A stretch of DNA of 14,152 bases from Deltaproteobacteria bacterium (GCA_021159525.1 JAGHEC010000205.1:1-14152); one strand, 5' to 3'; positions 5,614-13,745 are shown, numbered from the stretch's first letter. Translations and numbers: made by a program. The notes: generated by a model not told the origin, from the sequence alone.

Positions 5614-7103
5614 ACGATCATACCCCCGCCCTGCTGATCATCCTGCCGCTGCTTTTCGCCTTCATGGTCAGCGGCATGGCATGGATCAAAAAGAGTCTGT
5701 GCTATCCCCTGGCCGTGGCAGGATCGGGCCTGTGCGCCTTTTTTTCCATACGGGTCTTTACCCATGTGCTTCGGCATGGAACCATGCAGTACAGCCTGGG
5801 AGGCTGGGAGGCGCCGTGGGGCATCGGATACCATGTGGATCTCTTAAACGGCGTGGTCCTTGTTGCCGTCTCGGTCCTGGCCTTCATCAACATGATCGCC
5901 ACCCGCAAGGCAGCGGCCATTCAATTTCCTGAAAAGGAAGGGGCCTTCTATGCCCTTTATCTCCTCTTCATTGTCGGGCTGGTAGGCATTGTCGCAACTG
6001 GGGATCTGTTCAATCTATACGTTCTCCTGGAGGTGGCATCTCTTACCAGTTACGCTCTGATCGCCCTGGGAGAGGGACGGGCCCCCCTGTCGAGTCTCAA
6101 CTATCTCTACATGGGGACCATCGGAGGCTGTTTTTATCTTCTTGGCGTGGGATATCTTTATATCATGACCGGATCCCTCAATATGGCGGATGTGGCTTCC
6201 CTCCTCCGCCCCCTTTATGAATCCGGCGCAATATGGGTGGCCTTCACCTTCTGCATGGTGGGGATCGGCGTCAAGATGGCCTTTTTCCCCCTGCATGTCT
6301 GGCTCCCCAATGCTTACACCTACGCACCCTCCGCGGTCAGCAGCCTCATTGCGCCCCTTATGACCAAGGTCATGGTTTATGTAATGATCCGGCTCATGAT
6401 CTCGGTCTTCTGTGTGGATTTTGCCTTTTCGGTCCTGGACCTTGGGAGTGCCATGGTATGGCTCTCCATCCTGGCCATTGTCATGGGGGCCGCGCTCGCC
6501 CTCGCCCAGAAAAACCTCAAACGCCTGTTCTGCTACATCATTGTCTCTGAAATCGGCTACATGGTGGGAGGGGCCTGGCTCGGGAATGCCGCAGGCATGA
6601 CAGGTGCAATCCTCCATATCCTCAATGATGCGCTCATGACTATCTGCCTGTTCCTGGCAGCCGGGACTATCCATTACCGGATCAACAATCTGGATTTGGA
6701 TCATTTGCAAGGGCTGTTTGGCCGCATGCCTGTGACTATGGCATGTCTTGTTGCAGCCGGGCTCAGCATCATCGGGGTCCCGCCCACCTGCGGCTTTTTC
6801 AGCAAGTGGTATCTGATTACCGGCGCGCTTCAGGCAGGTCAATACGGATTTATGGCGGCCCTCCTGTTCAGCAGTCTGGTCAATGTCATTCTTTTTTTCC
6901 GGGTATTCGAGATCGGCTATTATGGAGATCCGGGCCACGGGCACATGCACGGATCTTCTCCTGAAACACGGACAGAGGCCCCGGCAGCCATGCTGGCGCC
7001 CCTCCTGATCCTCTCGGCCGGCCTCGTAGTAATGGGCGTGTTTACAGGAAGCATCGTCGCAGCCGTTATCGACCCCATCATCCCCGCGGGCCTCGCTCGG
7101 TAA
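5610..7103 (+). CDS. mnhD: Mrp-type Na+/H+ antiporter subunit D (MrpD/MnhD; NuoM/NuoN-like)
   Basis: This is the large ion-translocating subunit, 497 residues with about 14 predicted helices, of the NuoL/M/N antiporter-like family. The glutamate and lysine known to be essential in this family are visible: E141 in NLYVLLEVASLTSYAL and K222 in GIGVKMAFFPLHVWLPNAY, with further lysines K253 (LMTKVMVYV) and one in GFFSKWYL. A His-rich loop (GHGHMHG, about 445-451) lies near the C-terminus. It is the last gene of the module and the only large antiporter-type subunit in the window. In classical Mrp operons MrpA supplies a second one, and in many Desulfobacterota clusters additional D-type genes follow. 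Whether the complex is completed by genes elsewhere cannot be told here. Confidence 0.93.
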   Translation: MNDHTPALLIILPLLFAFMVSGMAWIKKSLCYPLAVAGSGLCAFFSIRVFTHVLRHGTMQYSLGGWEAPWGIGYHVDLLNGVVLVAVSVLAFINMIATRKAAAIQFPEKEGAFYALYLLFIVGLVGIVATGDLFNLYVLLEVASLTSYALIALGEGRAPLSSLNYLYMGTIGGCFYLLGVGYLYIMTGSLNMADVASLLRPLYESGAIWVAFTFCMVGIGVKMAFFPLHVWLPNAYTYAPSAVSSLIAPLMTKVMVYVMIRLMISVFCVDFAFSVLDLGSAMVWLSILAIVMGAALALAQKNLKRLFCYIIVSEIGYMVGGAWLGNAAGMTGAILHILNDALMTICLFLAAGTIHYRINNLDLDHLQGLFGRMPVTMACLVAAGLSIIGVPPTCGFFSKWYLITGALQAGQYGFMAALLFSSLVNVILFFRVFEIGYYGDPGHGHMHGSSPETRTEAPAAMLAPLLILSAGLVVMGVFTGSIVAAVIDPIIPAGLAR

Positions 7104-7566
7104 GGGGTCTCTGCTTCCCGCCCGCGTTATGGCGGGTCACTGCCTCCCCTCCAAGACGGCACAACAAAATGCGTACGGAGCGCTCGGCGACCGCCCCCTG
7201 ACTCGTAATAGCCTTTATGGAAAGGCAGGCAAGGACTACCGTCTTATGAAAGACTGTCCTTGGGGCTGGATCAGAACGAATTCCAACGCTCACCTGCCGT
7301 TCCCACGAGCTGTAACCGGTTTTTGTCCCGTCTTGGAGGGGAGGTAGTGACCCCCTGCGCGGGCATAACATTGTGGGACTTTGCGTGAAACCCTCGCGAT
7401 TCGGGTGAAACCTGTTTGGTTGTGGCGGTAAGGCCCATTGGGCGTTTCAACGCGCACAGTTGGCAGAGGAAAAATATTGCGTCTCTACCGATAAATACAT
7501 ATTCTCATCAATCGGTTGAATATTAAAAATACGCAACATGGATGTAAACACCAAGGGGAGAGTAAA
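7104..7566. other. Non-coding junction between the antiporter and arginine-lysine operons
   Basis: This 463-bp spacer holds the structured palindromic element at 7117-7364. The remaining 200 bp before argG contains GTGAAACC twice (7385-7392 and 7405-7412), a small hairpin GCCC-att-GGGC (7433-7443) and an inverted repeat ATATTC/GAATAT (7499-7504/7518-7523). A possible but weak promoter is TTGCGT (7477-7482), 17 bases, TATTCT (7500-7505). I see no tRNA and no convincing ORF. Confidence 0.5.
7117..7364. repeat. About 245-bp palindromic element with long inverted arms and internal hairpins
   Basis: The left arm 7134-7159 and right arm 7328-7353 are reverse complements over 26 bases with a single mismatch; the shared core includes TCACT, then CCTCCCCTCCAAGACGG. 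Weaker pairing extends outward (GCCCGCG at 7120-7126 with CGCGGGC at 7358-7364) and inward (CAAAA with TTTTG). The 168-nt interior is itself structured: GAGCGCTC (7178-7185), GCCTTT-atgg-AAAGGC (7211-7226), and a two-tier hairpin AAGGAC/GTCCTT (7231-7236/7256-7261) enclosing GTCTT/AAGAC (7241-7245/7250-7254). CCCGCC/GGCGGG (7117-7122/7131-7136) could form directly after mnhD. It is unrelated to repeats A-D. It may be a miniature transposon or a structured RNA; no reverse transcriptase or transposase is nearby. Confidence 0.7.
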
Positions 7567-8775
7567 TTGAGTGAAGAGATCAAGAAAATAGTACTGGCGT
7601 ATTCCGGAGGACTGGATACGTCCGTTATCCTGACGTGGTTGAAGGAGACTTATGAGTGCCCGGTGGTGGCGTATGCCGGTGACGTTGGCCAGGGTGACGA
7701 GGTGGCCGGCTTAAAGGAAAAGGCCCTCAAGACCGGGGCCGACGATGTGGTGGTTGAAGACCTCAGGGAGGACTTTGTAAAGGATTTTGTCTGGCCCGCA
7801 CTGCGGGGAAACGCCATTTACGAATCCTCCTATCTGCTGGGCACGTCCCTGGCGCGGCCCATCATCGCCCGGGGGCAGGTGGAGACGGCCCGCCGTATGG
7901 GGGCTGATGCCGTGAGCCACGGCGCCACAGGCAAGGGAAATGACCAGGTTCGGTTTGAACTGACCTATCTGGCCCTTGAACCCGGGCTCAAGGTGATTGC
8001 GCCGTGGCGCATATGGGACTTCAAGGGCCGGGAGGACCTGATGGACTATGCCCGGTCCCGGGGGATTCCCGTGCCGGTGACCAGGGAAAAGCCCTATTCC
8101 AGCGACCGCAACCTGCTCCACATCAGTTTTGAGGGGGGCATCCTTGAAGACACCTGGGCCGAGCCCCCGGAGGACATGTTTGTGTTATCGGTCTCGCCCG
8201 AAAAGGCCCCTGACAGGCCCGAATTTGTGGAGATTGCCTTTGAGAGAGGGGATCCCATCTCAGTGGACGGAGAGATGCTGTCGCCGGCCAACCTCCTGGC
8301 CCGGCTGAACGAGATGGGCGGCAGAAACGGGATTGGCCGGGTGGACATGGTGGAGAACCGGTTCGTGGGCATGAAGTCAAGGGGCGTATATGAAACGCCG
8401 GGAGGGACCATCCTCAGGACGGCCCACATCGCCATGGAGTCCATTACCCTCGACCGCGAGGTGATGCATATCCGCGACGGCCTGATCCCCAGATACGCAG
8501 ACATGATCTACAACGGATACTGGTTCTCGCCGGAAAGGGAGATGCTTCAGGCCTTGATCGACGAGACCCAGAAAAATGTCAACGGCGTAGTCCGGTTGAA
8601 GCTCTACAAAGGAAACTGCATGGTGGTGGGCAGGAAGTCTGAGATCTCCCTCTACAGCTCTGATTTCGCCACCTTTGAGGAAGACCGGGTCTACAGGCAG
8701 GCCGATGCCGAGGGATTTATCCGGCTTAACGGCCTCCGTCTCAAGATCGCGAGGCTTTTGCAGAAGAAGGCCTGA
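7567..8775 (+). CDS. argG: Argininosuccinate synthase
   Basis: It condenses citrulline and aspartate with ATP to argininosuccinate, the second-last step of arginine synthesis, in the cytoplasm. The 402-residue length is normal for the family. The ATP-pyrophosphatase loop AYSGGLDTS is at about residues 11-19, followed by the citrulline/aspartate-binding region with SHGATGKGNDQVRFEL (about 117-132) and the EKPYSSDRNLLHISFEGG segment (about 176-193). TTG 7567 is chosen because AAGGGGAG (7552-7559) lies seven bases before it and the protein then starts in register with the family. The longer in-frame reading from TTG 7516 has no ribosome binding site. The gene heads the arginine-lysine run; argH follows after 55 bp. 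Confidence 0.96.
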   Translation: MSEEIKKIVLAYSGGLDTSVILTWLKETYECPVVAYAGDVGQGDEVAGLKEKALKTGADDVVVEDLREDFVKDFVWPALRGNAIYESSYLLGTSLARPIIARGQVETARRMGADAVSHGATGKGNDQVRFELTYLALEPGLKVIAPWRIWDFKGREDLMDYARSRGIPVPVTREKPYSSDRNLLHISFEGGILEDTWAEPPEDMFVLSVSPEKAPDRPEFVEIAFERGDPISVDGEMLSPANLLARLNEMGGRNGIGRVDMVENRFVGMKSRGVYETPGGTILRTAHIAMESITLDREVMHIRDGLIPRYADMIYNGYWFSPEREMLQALIDETQKNVNGVVRLKLYKGNCMVVGRKSEISLYSSDFATFEEDRVYRQADAEGFIRLNGLRLKIARLLQKKA

Positions 8776-8830
8776 TCGTCCACCACGGTCGCGCCGGCTT
8801 GCGGGGCCGGTGGCGGGAGGATCTGATTTT

Positions 8831-10246
8831 ATGACAAAAAAGGTTTGGGGGGGGCGTTTCAAACAGGATACAGATGCGCTGGTGAACCGGTTTAACGCCT
8901 CTATACAATTTGATCAAAGGCTGTATCCTTATGATATCCAGGGGAGCATTGCCCACTGCCGGATGCTGGCGGCCCGGGGAATCATCAAGGAGGATGAATC
9001 CGTGCGGATCGTTGAGGCCCTGGGACAGATCCAGCGCCAACTGGAGCACGACGAACTCTCCTTTGACAACGATTACGAGGATATCCACAGCCTCATTGAA
9101 AAGGCCCTTATTGAGAAGATCGGGGCGCTCGGCGAAAAAATCCATACCGGGAGAAGCCGGAATGACCAGGTTGCCCTGGATATGCGGCTCTATGTCAGGG
9201 ACATAAGCAAAGAGACAACGGGCCGGATCAGGGAGGTCCAGCGGGCCCTGACAGGGCTCGCAGAGAAGAACCTGGATATAGTGATGCCCGGATATACACA
9301 TTTGCAGCGGGCTCAGCCCGTGCTTCTCTCACATCACCTCATGGCCTATTATGAGATGTTGAAACGGGATCATGAACGCTTTGAACAAGGGCTGGGAAGG
9401 GTTGATGTCATGCCCCTGGGAAGTGCGGCCCTGGCAGGGTCCACCTTTGATCTGGACCGGGAAATGTCGGCCCGGGAATTGGGCTTTGGCCGGGTGTCGC
9501 GAAACAGCATGGATGCGGTCAGCGACAGGGATTTTATCCTTGAATTTCTATTCAACGCCTCCGTCCTGATGATGCACCTGAGCAGGCTGAGCGAGGAGCT
9601 GGTGATCTGGTCGAGCCAGGAATACGGTTTTATCCGCATCTCCGATGCCTTTTGCACCGGGAGCAGCATCATGCCCCAGAAGAAGAATCCGGATTTGCCC
9701 GAGCTGATCCGGGGAAAGACCGGCCGGGTCTATGGCTCGCTCATGGGGCTTTTAACGACCATGAAGGGCCTTCCCCTGACCTATAACAAGGACATGCAGG
9801 AGGACAAGGAGGCCCTGTTCGACGCCTGCGACACCGTCTGCATCTGCCTGGAGGTGATGGCCAGGCTTCTGGGAGAGATCACCTTCAACGGGGAGCGTCT
9901 CCAGGAGGCCGTCCAGGGAGGCTTTATCGTGGCCACCGACCTGGCCGATTATCTGGTGCGTAAAGGCCTCACCTTCCGGCAGGCCCACGAGATCGTGGGC
10001 AAGATGGTTCTCCTGGCCCTGGAGCAGAACAAGGAACTCCACCAGTTGACCCTGAGCGAGATGAAAGGCTTCAACCGGCAGATTGAGGAAGATGTTTACC
10101 AATGGCTTGATCCCAGGTTGTCTCCGTCCAGGCGGAAAGGCATCGGGGGAACCGCGCCTGACAGGGGGGGAGAGGAAATCGCAAAGGCAAAGCAGGAACT
10201 GCGAGGGGAGGGCGAGACCGGTGCTGCCAGTCCACCATCTCTGTGA
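8831..10246 (+). CDS. argH: Argininosuccinate lyase
   Basis: It cleaves argininosuccinate to arginine and fumarate, the last step of arginine synthesis, as a cytoplasmic tetramer. The 471-residue product begins with the typical KVWGGRF segment and contains TGRSRNDQVALDMRLY (about 109-124), the GYTHLQRAQPVLLSHH region (about 156-171) and the fumarase/aspartase superfamily signature GSSIMPQKKNPD (about 277-288), which carries the catalytic serine loop. The C-terminus keeps the family's GGTAPDR motif. ATG 8831 has GGGAGG (8815-8820) ten bases upstream; the open frame before it overlaps argG and is not used. Its last 26 bases overlap the start of the lipoprotein gene. Confidence 0.96.
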   Translation: MTKKVWGGRFKQDTDALVNRFNASIQFDQRLYPYDIQGSIAHCRMLAARGIIKEDESVRIVEALGQIQRQLEHDELSFDNDYEDIHSLIEKALIEKIGALGEKIHTGRSRNDQVALDMRLYVRDISKETTGRIREVQRALTGLAEKNLDIVMPGYTHLQRAQPVLLSHHLMAYYEMLKRDHERFEQGLGRVDVMPLGSAALAGSTFDLDREMSARELGFGRVSRNSMDAVSDRDFILEFLFNASVLMMHLSRLSEELVIWSSQEYGFIRISDAFCTGSSIMPQKKNPDLPELIRGKTGRVYGSLMGLLTTMKGLPLTYNKDMQEDKEALFDACDTVCICLEVMARLLGEITFNGERLQEAVQGGFIVATDLADYLVRKGLTFRQAHEIVGKMVLLALEQNKELHQLTLSEMKGFNRQIEEDVYQWLDPRLSPSRRKGIGGTAPDRGGEEIAKAKQELRGEGETGAASPPSL

Positions 10247-10667
10247 CAGGGCTGTCCTCTTTTTTTTGCTGACCGCGATCCTGGCCAGTCTTATGTGTGC
10301 ATGCGGCAAGAAAGGCCCTCCTTTCCTGCCTGAAAAGGGGCATGAGGCCAGGGTCGAAAATCTGACCGGTAAACGGGTGGATAGGCAGATCCGGCTGGAG
10401 GGAACCATAGAAGGGAGAGCCCGGGATGCTGTCATATCCGGTTGTACTGTTGATCAGGCCTGGTATCCCGAGGATGCCGCCCCGTGTGAGGGCTGTCCAG
10501 TAAAGATGAGGCCATTGGAAGACGCCTTTGATATCGCGGTTTCGGGGGATCGTTTTATCTGTGTAATCCCGGTTTCAGAAAATAGCGGCGTCTGGTTTTT
10601 TCAGGTCCGCCTCATCGACAACCGGGGGGCCGTAGGGCCCCGGTCGGAAAGGGTTGTGGTAAGATAA
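10221..10667 (+). CDS. LptM/YifL-like lipoprotein with FN3-like C-terminal region
   Basis: This 148-residue predicted lipoprotein has a hydrophobic signal segment (about 10-27), and the lipid-attachment cysteine is probably the second Cys of MCACGKKGPPFLPEK. CGKKGPP followed by LP is the hallmark of LptM (YifL), a small outer-membrane lipoprotein that assists the LPS-transport protein LptD in enterics. Unlike short LptM, this protein has about 110 further residues ending in GVWFFQVRLIDNRGAVGPRS, which look like a fibronectin-III-type beta domain (inference). GTG 10221 is chosen because GGGGAGG (10205-10211) precedes it and the signal segment starts soon after; the longer open frame is argH in another frame. 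Its stop overlaps the lysA start (TAATG). Its role may differ from LptM. Confidence 0.75.
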   Translation: MLPVHHLCDRAVLFFLLTAILASLMCACGKKGPPFLPEKGHEARVENLTGKRVDRQIRLEGTIEGRARDAVISGCTVDQAWYPEDAAPCEGCPVKMRPLEDAFDIAVSGDRFICVIPVSENSGVWFFQVRLIDNRGAVGPRSERVVVR

Positions 10668-11959
10668 TGCACCATTTTCAATACATGGATAATGTCCTGT
10701 ATGCGGAAGATGTGCCTGTGGCGGCCATTGCACGGAAGGTGGGCACCCCCTTCTATCTCTATTCCCATGCCACTCTTACAAGACATTTCAAGGCCTTTGA
10801 CGAGGCCTTCGCCAACATCAGGCACCTGACCTGCTTTTCCATGAAGTCCAATTCCAATATGGCCATCCTGAGGCTTTTTGCCCTGATGGGGGGTGGAGTG
10901 GATATTGTCTCAGGCGGGGAGCTGTACCGGGCGCTTAAGGCGGGTGTGGATCCATCCAAGATCGTTTATTCAGGTGTGGGAAAAGAGGCGGCGGACCTTG
11001 AATATGCCCTTGAATCGGGGATCCTTATGTTCAATGCAGAATCGGCCCAGGAGATCCAAATTCTGAATGACACGGCTGAACGAGTGGGAAGGCGAGCGAG
11101 GGTGGCAATCCGGGTAAATCCGGACGTGGACCCCAAGACCCATCCCTATATCTCCACTGGTCTTAAGGAGAACAAGTTCGGGATCGATATCCAAGAGGCT
11201 GTACGCCATTATTCGGTGGCCGCGGGCCTGAAGGGTCTCACCGTGGTCGGAGTCTCGTGCCACATCGGATCTCAGATCACTCGGGTGAGCCCTTTTGTGG
11301 ATGCCCTGAACAAACTGAAGGAACTGATTGAAGGGTTGAGAGGGATAGGCCTTGGGATCCAATACGTGGATCTGGGAGGGGGCCTGGGCATTACCTATGA
11401 CAAGGAAGCGCCGCCCCATCCCAGGGATTATGCCCGGGCCATTGGCCGGGAACTCAAGGGATTGGACGTGACACTGATTTTGGAGCCGGGCCGCGTTATT
11501 GTGGGCAATGCCGGCATTCTCGTGACAAAGGTCCTTTACACCAAAATTAAGCAGGAGAAGATCTTTTTTGTGGTGGATTCGGCCATGAATGATCTGATGC
11601 GGCCGAGCCTGTATAACTCCTATCATGCGATTCAGCCCGTAACCATCAGGGGCCGCGAGACGGTCCGGGCCGATGTAGTGGGACCCGTATGCGAGTCAGG
11701 GGATTTTTTGGCCAGGGGCCGGGAGATGGAGATGCAGGAACCGGGCGATCTCGTGGCGGTCATGAGTGCGGGGGCGTACGGGTTCAGCATGTCCTCTACC
11801 TATAATTCCCGACCCAGGGTTTGCGAGGTGATGGTAAAGGGAGAGCGTTTCTACACCATACGGGAAAGGGAAGGCTTTGAGGACTTGATTCGGGGTGAAA
11901 AGCTCCCCGATTTTCTGGCCGTGGACAGGGCCGTGCAGGGCCAAGGGGAAGGGCAATGA
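10667..11959 (+). CDS. lysA: Diaminopimelate decarboxylase
   Basis: It converts meso-diaminopimelate to L-lysine and CO2 with pyridoxal phosphate in the cytoplasm. The 430-residue length is normal. The N-terminal alanine-racemase-like barrel carries the PLP lysine K60 in CFSMKSNSN (most homologues read A-V/M-K-A-N here, so SMKSNSN is a mild variant). Other hallmarks are HIGSQI (about 199-204), the phosphate-binding GGGLGI (about 238-243), EPGRVIVGNAG (about 273-283) and the C-terminal GPVCESGDFLA (about 339-349), whose cysteine and glutamate act at the active site across the dimer. Its start overlaps the lipoprotein stop by one base, and its stop overlaps the dapF start (ATGA at 11956-11959). 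Confidence 0.96.
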   Translation: MHHFQYMDNVLYAEDVPVAAIARKVGTPFYLYSHATLTRHFKAFDEAFANIRHLTCFSMKSNSNMAILRLFALMGGGVDIVSGGELYRALKAGVDPSKIVYSGVGKEAADLEYALESGILMFNAESAQEIQILNDTAERVGRRARVAIRVNPDVDPKTHPYISTGLKENKFGIDIQEAVRHYSVAAGLKGLTVVGVSCHIGSQITRVSPFVDALNKLKELIEGLRGIGLGIQYVDLGGGLGITYDKEAPPHPRDYARAIGRELKGLDVTLILEPGRVIVGNAGILVTKVLYTKIKQEKIFFVVDSAMNDLMRPSLYNSYHAIQPVTIRGRETVRADVVGPVCESGDFLARGREMEMQEPGDLVAVMSAGAYGFSMSSTYNSRPRVCEVMVKGERFYTIREREGFEDLIRGEKLPDFLAVDRAVQGQGEGQ

Positions 11960-12786
11960 TGGGGCCGATCGAATTCTGGAAGATGAGCGGCAGCGGCAAT
12001 GACTTTATCCTCATCGACAACCGGGAGGGCCGCATTCGGGAGCAAGAGATGGCCCTGCTTGTGGAGAAGGCATGCCAACGCCGCATATCCGTAGGTGCGG
12101 ACGGCGTTATCTTTGTGGTCCCGTCCAGGGCTTGCGATTTTGGTTGGCGTTTTTTCAATGCGGATGGAGGGGAGGTGGAGATGTGCGGCAACGGAGGCCG
12201 TTGCGTCTCCCGTTTCGCCTGCTTAAAGGGGATTGCTGGTCCTGAAATGACCTTTGAGACCCTGGCAGGGCCGGTTTCCGCCCGGGTCAAGGGCCGGAGG
12301 GTCAAGATCCTGATGCCCAAGCCCGGCCCGGCCTTCCTGGATATTGATCTGGAATGCCAGGAGGGCTGGGGCCACTGCGATTTTATCAATACCGGTGTGC
12401 CGCATGTGGTGGTGAGCGTGGAAGACCTGGAACACCATCCGGTTACTACCCAGGGAAGGGCCATCCGTTATCATGCCCGGTTTTCTCCGGAAGGAACCAA
12501 TGCCAACTTTGTGAAACGGATCGGGCCCGGTCGGCTGGCCCTCAGGACCTATGAACGGGGCGTAGAAGATGAGACCTTGGCCTGCGGGACCGGGGCCATT
12601 GCCTCGGCCCTGATAGCCGCGACCCGGGGGATGGCGGATTCGCCGGTTGCCGTAAGGACACGGGGGGGCGAGGAGCTGGTTATCTATTTTGAGCGGAACA
12701 ACCGTCAATTTGAGAAGGTATGGCTTGAGGGGAACACGACGATCGTGTATGAGGGGAGGCTCAACCCGGAGGCCCTGGAGGGTTGA
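11956..12786 (+). CDS. dapF: Diaminopimelate epimerase
   Basis: It interconverts LL- and meso-diaminopimelate without a cofactor, supplying substrate for LysA and peptidoglycan synthesis. The 276-residue protein has the N-terminal SGSGNDFILID motif (about 11-21) and both catalytic cysteines of the two-base mechanism: C77 in MCGNGGRC and C210 in DETLACGTGAIA. NTGVPHVV (about 145-152) and SPEGTNANFV (about 177-186) are also typical. Two adjacent ATG codons (11956 and 11959) are possible starts; the first overlaps the lysA stop. It belongs to the tightly packed lipoprotein-lysA-dapF block. Confidence 0.96.
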   Translation: MMGPIEFWKMSGSGNDFILIDNREGRIREQEMALLVEKACQRRISVGADGVIFVVPSRACDFGWRFFNADGGEVEMCGNGGRCVSRFACLKGIAGPEMTFETLAGPVSARVKGRRVKILMPKPGPAFLDIDLECQEGWGHCDFINTGVPHVVVSVEDLEHHPVTTQGRAIRYHARFSPEGTNANFVKRIGPGRLALRTYERGVEDETLACGTGAIASALIAATRGMADSPVAVRTRGGEELVIYFERNNRQFEKVWLEGNTTIVYEGRLNPEALEG

Positions 12787-12872
12787 CAGGTTCCCGGTAA
12801 CGCGCCAGCCTGAGTCGTCAGGTTTAACTATACGGAACCAAAGACCCAAAACTGAAAAAAAGGGAGGTTATC
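12787..12872. promoter_or_regulatory. dapF-dapA spacer with a small hairpin and strong ribosome binding site
   Basis: CCTGA-gtcg-TCAGG (12809-12822) followed by TTT could be a weak terminator or attenuator between dapF and dapA. AGGGAGG (12861-12867) lies five bases before the dapA ATG. No tract of Ts long enough for an intrinsic terminator is seen, so dapA may still be read from the upstream genes. No riboswitch fold was recognised in this short space. Confidence 0.35.
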
Positions 12873-13745
12873 ATGTTTAGTGGATCTATTGTCGCAATCG
12901 TGACGCCGTTCAAGAACGGAGAGGTGGATGAGGAGGCCTTTCGGGAACTCATCGAGTTCCAGATCGCCAACGGTACCCGTGCCATCGTACCCTGCGGCAC
13001 TACCGGCGAATCTGCGACCCTGAACGTGGAAGAGCATGCCCGTGTAATCGATATTGCTATCGAGGCGGTGAACAGGCGGGTCCCGGTTATTGCAGGGACC
13101 GGCGGAAACAGCACCAGCGAGGCGATTGAACTCACCAGCCATGCCAAGAAAGCCGGCGCCGACGCCACGCTTCAGGTGACCCCCTACTACAACAAACCTA
13201 CCCAGGAGGGATTGTATCAGCATTTCAAGGCCATTGCAGAGGCGGTGGCCCTGCCCCAAGTCCTTTATAATGTGCCTGGACGGACCAGCGTCAATATGTT
13301 GCCCGAGACAGTGGCCCGCCTGGCGGAACTGACCGAGGTCGTGGCCATAAAAGAGGCCTCCGGAAATCTTGGTCAGATGGCCGAAATAGTTCGGTTGGCA
13401 GGCGATAAGATTACGCTTTTGTCCGGGGACGACAATGTGACCCTGCCGGTCCTCTCGCTCGGCGGCAAGGGGGTGATTTCGGTAGTGGCCAACATTGCTC
13501 CCAAAGATTCGGCTGACCTGATCACGGCCTGGGAGGAGGGGAGGGCGGACGATGCCAGGGCCTTTTTTTATAGGCTCTTTCCCCTGTGCCAGGCCATGTT
13601 TTTTGAGACAAACCCGATCCCGGTTAAGACCTCATTGGCCTTGATGGGAAAGATCCAGGATGAGATGCGGCTCCCGCTCTCGTCCATGTCCCCGGCCAAT
13701 CTGGACCGCCTGAAAAAGGTCCTGACCGACTATGGACTGATTTAA
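12873..13745 (+). CDS. dapA: 4-hydroxy-tetrahydrodipicolinate synthase
   Basis: It condenses pyruvate with aspartate semialdehyde in the first committed step of the diaminopimelate/lysine branch. The 290-residue TIM-barrel protein is of normal length. Visible hallmarks are VAIVTPF (about 7-13), the CGTTGESATL loop with catalytic threonines (about 41-50), TPYYNKP (about 103-109), YNVPGRT with the catalytic tyrosine (about 132-138) and the Schiff-base lysine at about residue 160 in VAIKEASGN. The strong AGGGAGG upstream fixes ATG 12873. It is the last plus-strand gene here. In related arginine-lysine clusters dapB usually follows, but here a convergent gene on the other strand does. Confidence 0.96.
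   Translation: MFSGSIVAIVTPFKNGEVDEEAFRELIEFQIANGTRAIVPCGTTGESATLNVEEHARVIDIAIEAVNRRVPVIAGTGGNSTSEAIELTSHAKKAGADATLQVTPYYNKPTQEGLYQHFKAIAEAVALPQVLYNVPGRTSVNMLPETVARLAELTEVVAIKEASGNLGQMAEIVRLAGDKITLLSGDDNVTLPVLSLGGKGVISVVANIAPKDSADLITAWEEGRADDARAFFYRLFPLCQAMFFETNPIPVKTSLALMGKIQDEMRLPLSSMSPANLDRLKKVLTDYGLI

Noticed and set aside
6015..6950. Long minus-strand open frame (311 codons) opposite mnhD
   Set aside because: It is a shadow of mnhD: its composition is rich in His, Asp, Gly and Glu with no hydrophobic core or motif, and the plus strand encodes a clearly conserved MrpD.
7117..7364. Retron msr-msd or integron attC site
   Set aside because: The closing stem and inner hairpins are suggestive, but no reverse transcriptase lies nearby, and the ends do not match the RYYYAAC/GTTRRRY core sites of attC.
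7078..7371. Open frames of 97 (minus) and 72 (plus) codons within the palindromic element
   Set aside because: Both run through the inverted arms and hairpins, have no ribosome binding site and show no recognisable domain. The palindromic structure explains the sequence better.
7516..7566. argG starting at TTG 7516
   Set aside because: The 17 extra residues are not typical of the family, and there is no Shine-Dalgarno before 7516, while AAGGGGAG precedes TTG 7567.
10083..10220. Longer N-terminus for the lipoprotein
   Set aside because: This part overlaps conserved argH coding sequence in another frame, and the signal segment fits a start at GTG 10221 with GGGGAGG upstream.
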